Shown here: positions 1-10,805 of the stretch, piece by piece
Layout of the letters: each line of letters opens with the position of its first letter
Position numbering within the stretch: position 1 is the first letter of the stretch
Source: Arion vulgaris
Lineage: Eukaryota > Mollusca > Gastropoda > Stylommatophora > Arionidae
NCBI GenBank assembly: GCA_020796225.1
Contig: CM036759.1
Location: 71,339,512-71,403,511, forward strand
DNA: 64,000 bases
Reading direction: 5' to 3'
The notes under the pieces: generated by a model
What the model was told of the DNA's origin: nothing
Databases searched by the model: none
The model's input: the letters and a program-made list of their open reading frames with translations, nothing else
Program-made: the position numbers and the translations under genes

Positions 1-65
1 GTCGCTATTTTGTCACCTAGAAGTCGTGTTGTCAACTTACGCCAAACTGACGTTGCTTCTCCTAA

Positions 66-255
66 CTATTCTACTATGCTGTGCAATGTTTGGTGTGCAT
101 CTTATATACACTGTCTGCCTATATGTCTTCTATGCTGTGCAATGTTTGGTGTGCATCTTATATACACTGTCTGCCTATATGTCTACTATGCTGTGCAATG
201 TTTGGTGTGCATCTTATATACACTGTCTGCCTATATGTCTACTATGCTGTGGTCA
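66..255. repeat. 56-bp minisatellite, about three units
   Basis: The motif GTGCAATGTTTGG recurs at 81, 137 and 193, giving a 56-bp period. The units are nearly identical, so the array is young. The open frames here are by-products of the repeat and are not genes. Confidence 0.9.
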
Positions 256-351
256 ACTATGCTTTACCTGTCTAGTATGATAGCAGCTACTTCTATCAGG
301 AATAGCTATATATCCTTCTACAGCCTCAATTAAGTAATAGCTTCAGCATCT

Positions 352-1640
352 TCTTCTTCTTCTTCGCAACGTTCTTCACGGCCAATTTGATCATTCTTAT
401 TGTGATGTATACTTGGTCCACTGGCAAGAACGGAGTGATCTACGCCGGGACGATTGTGCGCCCATGGTGACTAGGCCCCGTCCGTTTCAGCCAGCTTTGA
501 TTTACTAGGTGAACTTTCCCTAGGTACGATCCTTTCGGATCTACGCCTTTCGATCAACTTTGCCGTATATTTGGGCTTTGTGATCTACGCCAAGACAGTG
601 AGTTATGCTGCTTTACCGCTCTGACTGAGAAATATTTCTCGGGCTTGTCAGCTTGTCCTCGGACGGCGTCTTACTCGTATAAAACACTGTGTAAAGTATC
701 TGCCTTCGCCAATGTTCAGACCCGAACTTCCTGTTTGATCCGCATTGTCGGCCTTGCTTACCGATATTTTGAGTTTGATCCGGGAAGGAACATTCTCAGC
801 CTTTTCTAGACGCGATCGGTAGCGGCAATTTGCAATTAACCTCGAAAGCACTGGCATGGGGCCCAGTACAAACAATGTAGAGGGTCGTTTCAGTCGGCAC
901 TATCAGCGCAACTGAGGATTTTGCGCTCGCGCCATCACCCGCCCCAGTTATTCCGGGGATGTTAGTTACGACTGCAATCGAACCTGCCCAGTTGCCCCAA
1001 GGCTGGCAGTTCCGTTAGGCATCACCAACCTCAGTTCTTCCGGGGATGTTAATTTTAATCGCACAGTACCTTGCACGGTTTTCCCAGGGCGGATAGTTTC
1101 GCTATGCTCTAAACGCAACTTGTTCTTTTGCGCGCGGCAAACCTTGCCCAGTACATGTATCTGCACCAGGCTACCAATGCGGGGTCAGCTGCAATCTTCT
1201 CTCGCACCAACACGAGGGTAGACTTTCATTCGGTACGGTCCTGTCTTATTTATTCTTGCCGACGGGCTGGCAATGTTTGCCCCTCCTCAGGGCTTCGAGC
1301 TTCGCCCACGGGGCATACGCTTGGTCACTGGATGCACCTCTCATCCATGTCTGAGACGTTTCGTTGCTGTTTCTTTGTGCTCAGGGACTTGGGCAATATC
1401 TTGTTGGACATCGGTCAGGAGATTTGTGCATTTTATTTGTATGTATCTTTATCGTATTTCCGTAATTGCACTGCTACCACTACCAGTAGTTTCTCCCCGA
1501 TCCCTGCCCCTCTTAGCCCGACCAGAACCAGAGTCTGTTTCCAGGGTCACCGCGTGGAGGTTAGGGGCAGGGTCTTGCTAGCGCTCCTCGCTAACCCTGG
1601 CTCATGTTACCACTATGACCTCATGAGCCTTTTTGACCCC
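352..1640 (-). mobile_element. Element A copy 1 (non-autonomous LINE-like)
   Basis: This is about 1.29 kb and aligns throughout with the copies at 12646-13932 and 15465-16719. On the minus strand it begins GGGGTCAAA, passes through the structured 5' module (roughly 1640-1500) and ends with a segment matching GGCCGTGAAGAACG followed by GAA repeats. No frame encodes a recognisable protein. Microsatellite tails and variable-length duplications elsewhere point to LINE-type target-primed insertion driven in trans. Confidence 0.8.
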
Positions 1641-1771
1641 TCGTGTCATCTATTGAACCTCGACTGATTTAATGAGCCATTCGGGGTTTCACCGTGAGAC
1701 AGTGTGAACTTAGACATGCATGGCTTAATCTTTGAGACAAGCATATGACTACTGGCAGGATCAACCAGATA
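1641..1771 (-). pseudogene. 18S rRNA 5'-end fragment
   Basis: The reverse complement begins TATCTGGTTGATCCTGCCAG and continues through the universally conserved start of small-subunit rRNA, including the stretch around AAGCCATGCATGTCTAAG and GAATGGCTCATTAAATC. It stops after about 131 nt at GATGACACGA, where element A starts. The variable bases (TTCACACTGTCTCACGGTGAAAC and CAGTCGAGGTTC, quoted separately) resemble lophotrochozoan or molluscan 18S. A fragment this short cannot be a working rRNA. Confidence 0.93.
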
Positions 1772-2284
1772 GCTGTCATGGATGAGACCGGACCGACAAT
1801 GCTCGGGGTAGGGAGACAGCGCCTGTGCAGAGCGGATCCCGACGTCCCCGGCGAAAATGCGAATTGAAGCGAACGACGAGGCCGCTTCCCACAGTTTTGC
1901 CGGCAAGACTTGCGCCGCCAAGCAAAAACGACACCATGTTACTACCTCGGACCCACAAGCTCGTAGAGCCGGGCCTTTAACGAGACCACCGCCGAGCGTT
2001 TAAAATTTTAGACTGACTGCATCACACCGCGACCGAGAAACTTCGATATACGGACACACACACACCACCAAAGACCGCGCAGCGAGCGAGCAGTCTTAAA
2101 GCAGACGCCTACCTTGTCCCTTATTCGCTGGGAGCCTCGTCCGTGAAAGCGAGGAGGCACGCGCAGCCGTTAGAGACTATGCATGCAATTGGTTATCGAC
2201 ACTGGGGAACGCGCTGCTGACTGGCTCGCCCGTCCGGTTATTTTCAAAACGGGGAGGCACAGTTTGCAGACGCACAACCCAGAT
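1772..2284 (-). other. Probable 5' external transcribed spacer of rDNA
   Basis: This sequence lies directly upstream of the 18S start and is repeated upstream of the second 18S fragment at 36514-37025, where it is 512 nt long against 513 nt here. Both copies begin at the same place, near ATC(T/G)GGGTTGT. A shared abrupt 5' end directly upstream of 18S is what a pre-rRNA transcription start would give. The assignment is inferred from position and from the second copy, since spacers are not conserved between species. Confidence 0.7.
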
Positions 2285-2625
2285 GCTTCAGCATCTATTA
2301 AATTATACCCTCAGCCACAATTAAATCACACACTCAGCCTCAATCAAATAATACCCTCAGCATCTATTAAATAATGCACTCAGCCTCAATCAAATAATAC
2401 CCTCAGCATCTATTAAATAATGCGCTCAGCCTTAATCAAATAATACCCTCAGCATCTATTAAATAATGCGCTCAGCCTCAATCAAATAATACCCTCAGCA
2501 TCTATTAAATAATGCGCTCAGCCTCAATCAAATAATACCCTCAGCATCAATTAAATAATACCCACAGCCTCAATCAAATAATACCCTCAGCATCTATTAA
2601 ATAATGTGCTCAGTCTCAATTTGAT
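2285..2625. repeat. AT-rich minisatellite, CTCAGC-based units
   Basis: Alternating motifs CTCAGCATCTATTAAATAAT and CTCAGCCTCAATCAAATAAT repeat with a ~46-bp double period. A remnant of the array lies at about 318-351, on the far side of the composite retroinsertion, so the insertion landed inside this array. Confidence 0.9.
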
Positions 2626-2638
2626 TATGACACATAAA

Positions 2639-2885
2639 TTTCTTCTTCTTCAATGCTCCATATCGACCATTTGTTAACCACTCTGTGTGATTTGTATGTG
2701 ATCTTAGCCTAAGAGTGATTGTACGCTGTGCAAGTTAGAGCTACAAGTAGGCCAGCACATCTGATTTCTGAGATGCTTTTTATTTATTAGGGTAACTTTC
2801 CTAGGCCCCTATGTCAGTCACCTCTTATGATATGCCTTGTAGGTAGCAGTGGTAGTATTCTTTGCTTCCCTTTGCAGGCCCCGTG
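2639..2885 (-). mobile_element. SINE family R, copy 1
   Basis: On the minus strand it carries a core reading AAAGAATACTACCACTG...GGCATATCATAAGAGGTGAC, then AAATCACACAGAGTGGTT and a GAAGAAGAA tail. Related copies lie at 18100, 20020, 22290 and 22935. The 3' half is also the 3' end of the longer element at 57115-57810. No clear pol III box was found in this copy, so calling it a SINE rests on size, dispersal and tail. Confidence 0.65.
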
Positions 2886-3168
2886 AGCACACAGATGACA
2901 CATAAAAGTGTACTAACCTTGCCAGCTAGTCAAGTAAACATAGAGTTGTGGTCTTCAGCTGTGCCAACTTTCTCTTGTGAGCACACAGATGACACATAAA
3001 AGTGTACTAACCTTGCCAGCTAGTCGGGTAAACATAGAGTTGTGGTCTTCAGCTGTGCCAACTTTCTCTTGTGAGCACACAGATGACACATAAAAGTGTA
3101 CTAACCTTGCCAGCTAGTCGGGCAAACATAGAGTTGTGATCTTCAGCTGTGCCAACTTTCTCTTGCTC
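2883..3168. repeat. 94-bp tandem repeat, three units
   Basis: GTGAGCACACAGATGACAC starts at 2883, 2977 and 3071. The units differ at only a few bases. The array runs directly into the next minisatellite, with which it shares the word CAACTTTCTCTTG. Confidence 0.9.
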
Positions 3169-3595
3169 AACCTGAAATAATAGAAGTGCCAGCCAGTTTT
3201 ACAACTTTCTCTTGCTCAAACTGAAATAATAGAAGTGCCAGCCAGTTTTACAATTTTCTCTTGCTCAACCTGAAATAATAGAAGTGCCAGCCAGTTTTAC
3301 AACTTTCTCTTGCTCAACCTGAAATAATAGAAGTGCCAGCCAGTTTTACAACTTTCTCTTGCTCAACCTGAAATAATAGAAGTGCCAGCCAGTTTTACAA
3401 CTTTCTCTTGCTCAACCTGAAATAATAGAAGTGCCAGCAGTTTTACAACTTTCTCTTGCTCAACCTGAAATAATAGAAGTGCCAGCCAGTTTTACAACTT
3501 TCTCTTGCTCAACCTGAAATAATAGAAGTGCCAGCCAGTTTTACAACTTTCTCTTGCTCAACCTGAAATAATAGAAGTGTCAGCCAGTTTTACAA
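3163..3595. repeat. 49-bp tandem repeat, about nine units
   Basis: TTGCTCAACCTGAAATAATAG recurs every 49 bp with near-perfect identity, apart from a one-base deletion and a few substitutions. It probably arose by local expansion from the end of the 94-bp array, since the words overlap. Confidence 0.9.
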
Positions 3596-3837
3596 AATAT
3601 GAATCTTGTTCGGACAATTATTAAACCATTTCTCAAGCAAAGAAATTTTCGTATAAATACAAAAATGACTAGCTAAATAGAGCAGAACAGGTTGTCATTT
3701 TTCCACTAGGAACAGGGAACAATAGGCTGAGGTACCATTTGTTTAACAAGTACAAAATAGGCCTTTCTGACATCTGCACAGGTGGCACCAGCAAGCTGAC
3801 AGAAACACACATACTGCAAGAATGTCCAACATTCTTC

Positions 3838-4225
3838 TGCGAACACTCCATATCAACCACTTATTAAACCACTCTTTGTAGTTTGTATGTGATATGAGCC
3901 TAAGAGCAATTGTGCTTGCCAAGTTATACGCCTATGGGTGCCCAGCACATTTGATTTCTTGCCACACTTTTTATTTACTAGGTAGCTTTCCTAGAACTGA
4001 GGGACGGATGGGCTTGTCACTTGACGCATCTTACTCAAGTAGGGTGATCGGCATCCGAAAAGTATCGCCCTTCACCAATGTTTGGGTTTGTACCAGTCAA
4101 CCTTTACATTATCTGCCTTATTTTTCTATCCAGTGATATTTTCCAGATTAGGAGTATTCTCAGCCGTTTTGGGGTGCATGTCGGCACTTGGCAATTTGCA
4201 ATGTCTACTCTGCATTTTCCCACCC
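3838..4225 (-). mobile_element. Element D fragment, 3' end
   Basis: The reverse complement matches 57380-57810: GCTGAGAATACTCC, a CTAGTAAATAAA word and a tail shared with SINE R (ATCACATACAAAC...GGTT...GATATGGAG). It is truncated at its 5' side. Element D is another non-autonomous relative using the same tail as SINE R. Confidence 0.65.
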
Positions 4226-4430
4226 AATATAAAATGAATAGAGAAAAAGGGGTTTAGGGACCCCAAATTGGATGAAAGAATAAAACCATGTACCTCCATA
4301 TGTCAAAGAGGGATGAGGAGGTTGGGTGTGGGGCTGGCTAAAACACCAGATAGCTACAGAAACCACAACCAAAAAAAATTCAAAGCTCGCCACCCGGGGG
4401 AAAAGGGGGACCCCAAGTAGAGGGACTCAT
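4226..4430. other. Unassigned sequence
   Basis: I see no gene or repeat relationship here. G and C runs increase, marking the start of a moderately corrupted stretch that continues into the LINE below. Confidence 0.4.
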
Positions 4431-4439
4431 GAATTGCCC

Positions 4440-7430
4440 CGGGTAAAATTCGAAAGAAAATGGGCGCCGATCACCTTTTTAAACCCGAAGTTTCCCCGGG
4501 ATTGGCACCTGGAATGTCCGCACGATGTTCGAAACTGGGAAGACAGCACAGGTGGCACGGAAATGAGGACATAGGGACTGGTCATCCTGGGACTGGGGAA
4601 ACCAGATGGACAAATGCAGGACACACTAGACTTACAACGGGGAATCATTACTGTATGGGAAGAGAGGGGGAAGACGCCCACACATGGGGGGATAGCATTG
4701 GGGGCCAAACAAGCACAAAAGGCATTAATTGAATGGGAGCCTTTAGGACCAAGAATGATCCGGGAAATTTTTAAAAACCTCAATGAAAAAATTAAACTGA
4801 AATAGTCCAATCTACGCCCAACAAATGACAGAAAGAACAAATAAAAGAAGATTTTTACAAAAAACAGGGTGTATTAGGCAAATTTAAAAGAAAGGATCTT
4901 ACTATTTTCAGGAGATTTTAATGAAAAGATAGGCAGAGACAACTTTCAAGGAAACCATGGGAAAACATGGTTTTGGGGGAAATAAATGAAAATGGAGAGA
5001 TGTTTGTGGATTTTTGCGCGAAACCAGTTGGTTATAGGAGGAGCCCCCGCAAAAAAGAACCCAAAAGCACATGGATATCACCAGCCCACGGGACAGAAAA
5101 AAAACGACCACATCTGCAAAGGAAGTTCAGAAGGCCTTCCACGAAAATTTGAAGGAGGTGGGCCTCTGATCACCCCCTTTTTATGCATGGGTAATAAACT
5201 AAGAGATTCGACGCCCACCCTTTAACGGGGGAGATACAATGGGGAAATCTAAAGAGCAAAAGGGAAAGGATATATTTAGGTCGCGTTTTCAAAAAGAGGC
5301 CCTAGAAGTTGATGAAGGAAGTATTGAAGACCACGGAAAAAGTTAAAGAAGCCTGGACTAGCACGTGTGAAACTACCCTTGGAGAAAAGATATGCCACCA
5401 CAAGGAATGGCTATCAGAGTCAACCTTAGATAAGATAACAGAGAGAAGAGGTAGAAAGGCTGACCTCTTTTGGCAGAACAAGTGGGCAAAGGCCACAGCA
5501 CAAGAAAAATCACAAAACCCAAAACAGGGGGGGGAAGAAAGAAAATTTTTTGTTTTTTGGGCCCTCACGCCTGATATAACCAACAAAAAGGTTCGCCTTA
5601 GGTTAAAAGGGGGTGCCTCGGCAAAGGGGCTTTAACCCCAATAAACAAACAAAATATAGATGCCCTCAAGAGAAGCAGAAGAGGCAGCAAAAGGGAAACC
5701 CAAAAGATTTATACGATAACACAAGGAAATTGACAGGGAAATACCAACAAATAAATAAATCAAGGACAGGGCTGGAAGATTCCTGCAATGCTCAAGAACA
5801 GATGAGGGGGGGAGAAATTTCAAAGATTTTTAATGGGCCCAGTTCTGGGCCAACGGACATAGATCCAGCTGCAAAGATCAACAATCGCTGACAAAAAAAA
5901 AGCAGAAATAAAGAAGGCCATTCTCCAACTACGAAATGGTAAAGCACGGGCCCAGATGGTATACCTGGGGGAGGCAAAAGAAAATGCTGACATCTCAACA
6001 GACATGCTACATGGCTTGTTGGGGAAAATTTGGGGGGGGAAAAATCCAAAAGACTGGAGAGAGGGCTAAAAGTCAAACTCCCAAAAAAGGGTGCCCTCTA
6101 AGAATGTTTGAACTATGAGGAAAATGCCCCTGTCTGTACCACAAAATACTAAGTCAATCACCCTAGAGAGACTCAAGGAAACACAGATGAAACTAAGGGA
6201 TGAACAAGCAGGATTTAGGCAAACAGATCCTGCACAGATCAAATTTTGGGCCCCTTTATCATGGGGAGCAGAGACAGTGGAACTCACCCCTCTACATAAA
6301 CTTTGTACTATAAAAAAAGGCATTCATAGCCTGACAGGAAACACTCTGGGAAAATTTTACGACACATGGTCCCCGGGCCAACCAATTTAATAAAGAAAAA
6401 GGGGAGACTAGGGAAGTACTGCATGAAGGAAAACGCAGAGGCCCCGAAATAAAAACTGGTGTGCACAGGGCTGCCTTTTTTGCCCTTCCTTTTTCCCGCT
6501 GGCTATTGACTGGATAATGAGATCAACAACTGCCAGGGGAAAAAATGGAATACAATGGGCCATGATGAGTCAATTGGGGGATCGATTTTGCAGATGATCT
6601 TAAATTCTCTCTACAACCCTCAGCAGATGCAAAAGAAAATAACAAAAATAGAAACAATCTCACAGCAACTAGGCCTGACTATTCAGGGGAGAAAACAAAG
6701 ATCTAGTTAAATGCTGGTTAGAGACCCAATCTTTTGAGAGGATCACCACTAAAAAAGGTGGACAATTTACATATGTGGGGAAATGTTGTCAACATTCAAG
6801 GTGGCACAGATGAAGATGTTAAGGTTAGGGAAAACAAAGGCAAGATGCATTTTCCATTCTGAAGCATATGGAGTTCAAGAATGATTAGGAATGAACTAAG
6901 ATAATGATATTTAACCAAATGTCAAATCTTCCTTCTGTTTGGGGCAGAGACATGGAGAAAACAAGGTGAACACCAAAAAAGGGAGAATTATCAATAGATG
7001 CCTACGGATACTCCATCTGAGATGGGAAAGGGCCACAAACAGAGAACTGTGGGTGGGGAGGACAACAGCAGGTGGGAACAAGAGATAAGAGCAGAAGGTG
7101 GAGATGGATAGGGCACACACAGGAAACCCCTTCCCGACAGCATGTGAGACAGGCCCCATGGGAACCCCCAGGGCAATAGAAGTAAGGGAAGACCCAGAAA
7201 CACCTGGGGACGGGAGTTAGAGATGGAATGCAAGAGGACGGGGGGAGAGTGGCGAGATCTGGAAAAAATGGCCTTTGGGTAGGGAGGGTTAAGGCCTTGG
7301 TTGGGGCCATGCTTCCCCAGGGCAAGGGTGAAGAAGAGAAAACATACATGGTCAACCCCCCTGTCATCCAAGACAAGCATATGGGATTCCTGGACTCTAG
7401 GGCCACAGAGTAGAGAGTAGAGGGCCCTTT
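4440..7430 (+). pseudogene. Decayed RTE-like LINE: endonuclease-reverse transcriptase
   Basis: This once encoded an APE-type endonuclease and reverse transcriptase. At 4501 the frame reads IGTWNVRTMFETGKTAQVAR, the usual endonuclease start of RTE-like elements. Further along are SGDFNEKIG at about 4908, a DHIC word at about 5108 and RT pieces such as LRDEQAGFR near 6190. The carboxyl end at 6990-7400 reads WIGHTLRK-like, then GRPRNTWRRELE-like, the terminal domain of these proteins. The frame shifts many times, so it is a dead copy. Many changes create G, A or C runs, as in the region beyond 31.8 kb, so part of the damage may be sequencing error. The clade is inferred from motifs only. Confidence 0.75.
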
Positions 7431-8255
7431 TTTACCAGGTGGTATATGAGTTAAATGTTGGTCCAATTTCATTGACTGTGGAATGATGGGTGATGTGGTA
7501 ACATACACCGGTGCCTTTATTCCTAGTGCTTTTCTTGGTACCCAATAAGGCTGGGGCAACCTGAGAGCCGAGTTACTAACTACTTTGATACAAGTAGATG
7601 TCTGAAAATGTTGGAGGTAGAAGAAAAATAAAATATTTTTTTTATGTGTCAGTACTGGCATGGCTAAATATTGATTTACCTATGCTAGTACTGGCATGAA
7701 AAAATTGATTTACCTATGTGTTAGTACTGGCATAATATTGATTTACCATGTGTCAGATGATAAAAAATATTTTGTTCTTCTTTGCGTTTTTCTCATCAAC
7801 TAAAATTTAAACCAACATATGAACAAAAACTACCTAGGTATATCAAATCTTTCTTTTTTCTAATCCCGTTTTACCTCACAGCCAGAATAAGAATAGGTTT
7901 CTAGAACATGCTTTTTGTGCGTCCGAAAGTGTTTTTGCCGCTCTGTTATCTTGAGGTCCATCTTTAGCGCGAATGTCCTTTTACTTTGTGTCCACTGTAT
8001 TGGAGTAAAAATTTTTCTTTGAGGTGCATTGTTTGTTGGTAATCTGTTTTGTGAACCGACAAGATGGTGCCAAAGCTGGATGTGAACCAGCTGGCCCCTA
8101 ACCAAGTCGGTTTTCAGTTTTCTTTGGGTGGAGTTTATTCTAGCCTGAATGTGATAGACTAGGGACCATTTACCCATCTAGGATTCTGAAGCCACTGTGA
8201 CGGCTCAAGCCCACAGTGGTTTAATCTAATTTATATCAAAAATTTTGAAAAAATC
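7431..8255. repeat. Unassigned, with a 36-37 bp repeat at 7644-7755
   Basis: GTACTGGCAT recurs at 7651, 7688 and 7724, each followed by ATTGATTTACC. The rest, including an open minus-strand frame at 7860-8177, matches nothing I recognise and has no coding signature I trust. Confidence 0.5.
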
Positions 8256-8305
8256 ATTGAAGCAACCTACCAACATTTGTATTTCTAAAATTAATGAAAC
8301 AAATT
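8256..8305. repeat. Isolated monomer of the 37-bp satellite
   Basis: GAAGCAACCTACCAACATTTG and the following bases match one unit of the satellite at 10806-12341. It sits 2.5 kb away across a block of LINE fragments, suggesting those fragments were inserted into the satellite's edge. Confidence 0.75.
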
Positions 8306-8659
8306 AATAAATTTAAAGAAGATTCTATGGGGAAAACTATAAAAAAAAATATGGGGTCAAGGGGAAATCTAGAAACATCGAGCAAATATACAAATTGCCA
8401 CAGTGTGGGAAGAAAACAGATGGAATGACAGACTCATTCCAAACAAAATCAGAGTAAGAAGGGTTTGTGCCCCCACCTCTTTCTTCAACAAAATATATAT
8501 ATGCAGAAAGGAAAGAGGACAGTGCGAAAAAAACCTTTTTGACAAGACAATGATTGGAAAATTAAACAACCAAATCAATGAATTCTTTTTGGGGTGACCA
8601 AAATTTAATCTATGATGATGAAGATCAGCCAAACATCACATGAATTTTTGTAAAAGTAT

Positions 8660-8985
8660 AAAAGTCTTCGTTTCACCCTTCGCCCCTAGGAAGCTAGGTC
8701 CCAACCAAGGCCTTCCAAACCCACCTATCCAAGGCCTTCCGCCCACCTATCCCAAAGGGCCCTCTTTTCCAGATCTCGCCACTCTCTCCCGTTTTTTTTC
8801 ATTCCATTCTAATCCCATCTCCCGGGGTTTCTGGGGCTTCCCTTACTTCTATTGCCCCGGGGTTCAATCGGGGAGCCTGTCTCACGATGCTGTCGGGGGT
8901 TTCCCCAGTGCGTGTCCTATCCATCGCCACCTTCTGCTCATTATCTTCTGTTCCACCTGCAGTATATGTAGAAAATACAACACGA
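8660..8985 (-). pseudogene. RTE-like LINE carboxyl-terminal fragment
   Basis: On the minus strand this reads a terminal domain (MDRTRTGETPDSIVRQAP, then EAPETPGDG) matching 7080-7330 on the plus strand. The two fragments are in opposite orientation about 1.5 kb apart. Frameshifts and C and G runs are present. Confidence 0.7.
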
Positions 8986-8989
8986 AAAT

Positions 8990-9330
8990 CAACAAATAAA
9001 AGACCGAGAGCATGAAAATCAGCAGAACACCAAACCAAGCAAACATTCAAATAGATAACACCAGAGTAAAACAAGTATCTGAATTCAAATATTTAGGCAG
9101 CATTTTCAACACAGGATGGAAACTAGATAGAGAAATAGAGACAAGGTGTCAAAAGCAAATGCAGTGACCTACCAGCTGGCACCATTACTACAACACCCAA
9201 AGATCAAGATGGAAGTGAAAAGACAGATGATAAAAAGTATTTTCCTACCAACACTTTGTTAACAGTGCCAAACTTGGTCTCTTACAGCAACACATCACAG
9301 AAAACTCACCACGTGTGAAATGAAAAAAGT
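8990..9330 (+). pseudogene. RTE-like LINE, end of RT domain
   Basis: Translated pieces VSEFKYLGSIFNTG, REIETRCQKQ and TYQLAPLLQHPKIKMEVKRQ match the same region of the better-preserved copy at 53390-53640. It is frameshifted. At about 9330 it passes directly into an unrelated I-type LINE fragment. Confidence 0.75.
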
Positions 9331-9335
9331 AGTAC

Positions 9336-10435
9336 TTGCAGAAAAACTCAAACGGCTCGAATCTCATCCAATGCATGAAAGAATGTATGAATCTGGAAAG
9401 TGGAGAATACAGAGATCTCAACTCTAGAATCTCTAACGCATTGACCACAGACCATCCAGTCCTTTCCAAATGCACACCCAAACCAATCCCGGCAATCGAC
9501 AAGTGCCCACCATGGAAGACCACAATGCCAGAACTAAGGGAATCAATCCCAGGCATACTGAACAAAAGAGACCAAAAAAACCTAGAGAGAAAAATTGCAA
9601 CAGAAGAACACATAGAATCAGAGTACCCTGAAAATGAGTGGACGCACGTATACACGACGGATCGCAAACAACGCAATAAGCGATGGCGGAGGAGGAATAG
9701 TGCTTAAAATCTCAAAGAAAGAAACAGTCACAAAAGTGATTGCCACTGGCAAATACTCGAATAACTACCGAGCAGAGGCAGAGGCAATCAAAGCGGCGCG
9801 AAATGATCTTGAGAGAAGAAACACTACACGAACAAGGTCGTGATATTCACCGATGCTCTATCGGTCATCACGGCACTCAAATGCGCCGGCAAAACTGAGA
9901 TGAATGAGCTCAAACGTCCTCGCTGAACTAACGAATTCACCCAAACGCACCTATCCAGTGGATACCGCCACACTGCAACGTTAGGAAACGAAGCAGCCGC
10001 AAGCTAGCCAAAGAGGCGGGGACTACCTCAGACTGATCTCGAGATCGGTTGTAGGAAGTCAAACAACCATCGGTTCGCACTATAGTAGCAAATGGGCAAA
10101 AGACCACACTCAGCACACAGCCAGTGACGGATACTATGGTCTCTCTCGACGTGAACAAGTTGCCATACTTCGCCTCCGTCCCGGCCACAACAAGCTCCGA
10201 GCCCACATGTTCCATAAATTTAAAATAGGCACAACTAGTCTGTGCCCTGCAATATGGCAGGACATGACGGCAGAACACGCTCTTGCAAGACTGTCAACGC
10301 TATGAGTATAAGGAAAGAGTACTGGCTACAACACACAGAGCTTGCGAAAGCTGTAGGAGAAACGAGTCCCAAAACAAAAGTAAAATTCATGATAAAAATT
10401 GGTTCACCAGTCTAGGCTGGGAACGCAAAGCAAGA
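9336..10435 (+). pseudogene. I-type LINE RNase H and zinc-finger tail
   Basis: This is the carboxyl part of an I-superfamily LINE polyprotein. An RNase H domain is visible across frames: (Y)TDGS-like RIANNAISDGGGGIVLKIS at 9650, NNYRAEAEAIKAARNDL at 9760, VIFTDALSVITALK at 9840 and a degenerate PPHCN...EAA near 9960. The tail LSRREQVAILRLRPGHNKLR at about 10140 follows, as in other such LINEs. Homologous, far noisier copies lie at 35550-36500 and 40850-41265, and a less noisy one at 46405-47110. It has several frameshifts and stops. Confidence 0.8.
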
Positions 10436-10439
10436 AATG

Positions 10440-10805
10440 CTTGAGGAAGGCAGTGGAGTCACCAGGAAAGACAGACTACGAAATGAGGACATCAGAAGCA
10501 GAGTGGGCATAACTTAATGCACCAAATACATTGAAAGACAACAAATGCAGTGGTTTGGAAATTTAATGAGAATGAAATACAACCAACCACCAATAACAGC
10601 ATACAATAAAAAGAGATCGGGTACTAGAGCTAAGGAAGACCAAGAAAAAGATGGATAGACAATATCAAAACCAAACTACATAAACACGGATACAACACAA
10701 CAAGGGCGACTCATCTAGCTATAGAACGCAAATTAAAGCTCTCATCCCTACGCTTAACGGCAAGAGTGGACAGCCAACTACATCTTCCACCTGGGAATAG
10801 ATAAT
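10440..10805 (+). pseudogene. RTE-like LINE 3' end
   Basis: The pieces RQQMQWFG-LMRMKYNQPP and RPRKRWIDNI-like match the carboxyl end at 17690-17900 and 53770-53990. The sequence ends at 10805, where the 37-bp satellite begins. No intact frame remains. Confidence 0.75.

Larger units (their letters stand above)
352..2284 (-). mobile_element. Retrotransposed pre-rRNA/element A fusion
   Basis: Read on the minus strand, this unit is a 513-nt leader (2284-1772), the first ~131 nt of 18S rRNA (1771-1641) and a ~1.29-kb element A (1640-352) ending in a (GAA)n-type tail. The 12-bp sequence GCTTCAGCATCT lies directly outside both ends (340-351 and 2285-2296). The flanks on both sides belong to the same minisatellite. 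The target-site duplication therefore encloses the whole fusion, which I infer was copied from one RNA. A weak point is that the flanking minisatellite itself contains related words, although this exact variant appears only at the two ends. Confidence 0.8.

Noticed and set aside
1128..1667. A 179-residue plus-strand frame overlapping element A and 18S sequence
   Set aside because: It lies antisense to a non-coding element and rRNA, and is interrupted in the other copies of the element.
1641..2284. Edge of a genuine rDNA array
   Set aside because: Only about 131 nt of 18S is present, followed by a transposable element, and the whole unit is enclosed by a target-site duplication in a minisatellite.
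7002..7661. A 219-residue minus-strand frame
   Set aside because: It is antisense to the carboxyl-terminal domain of the RTE-like LINE, which has family motifs on the plus strand.
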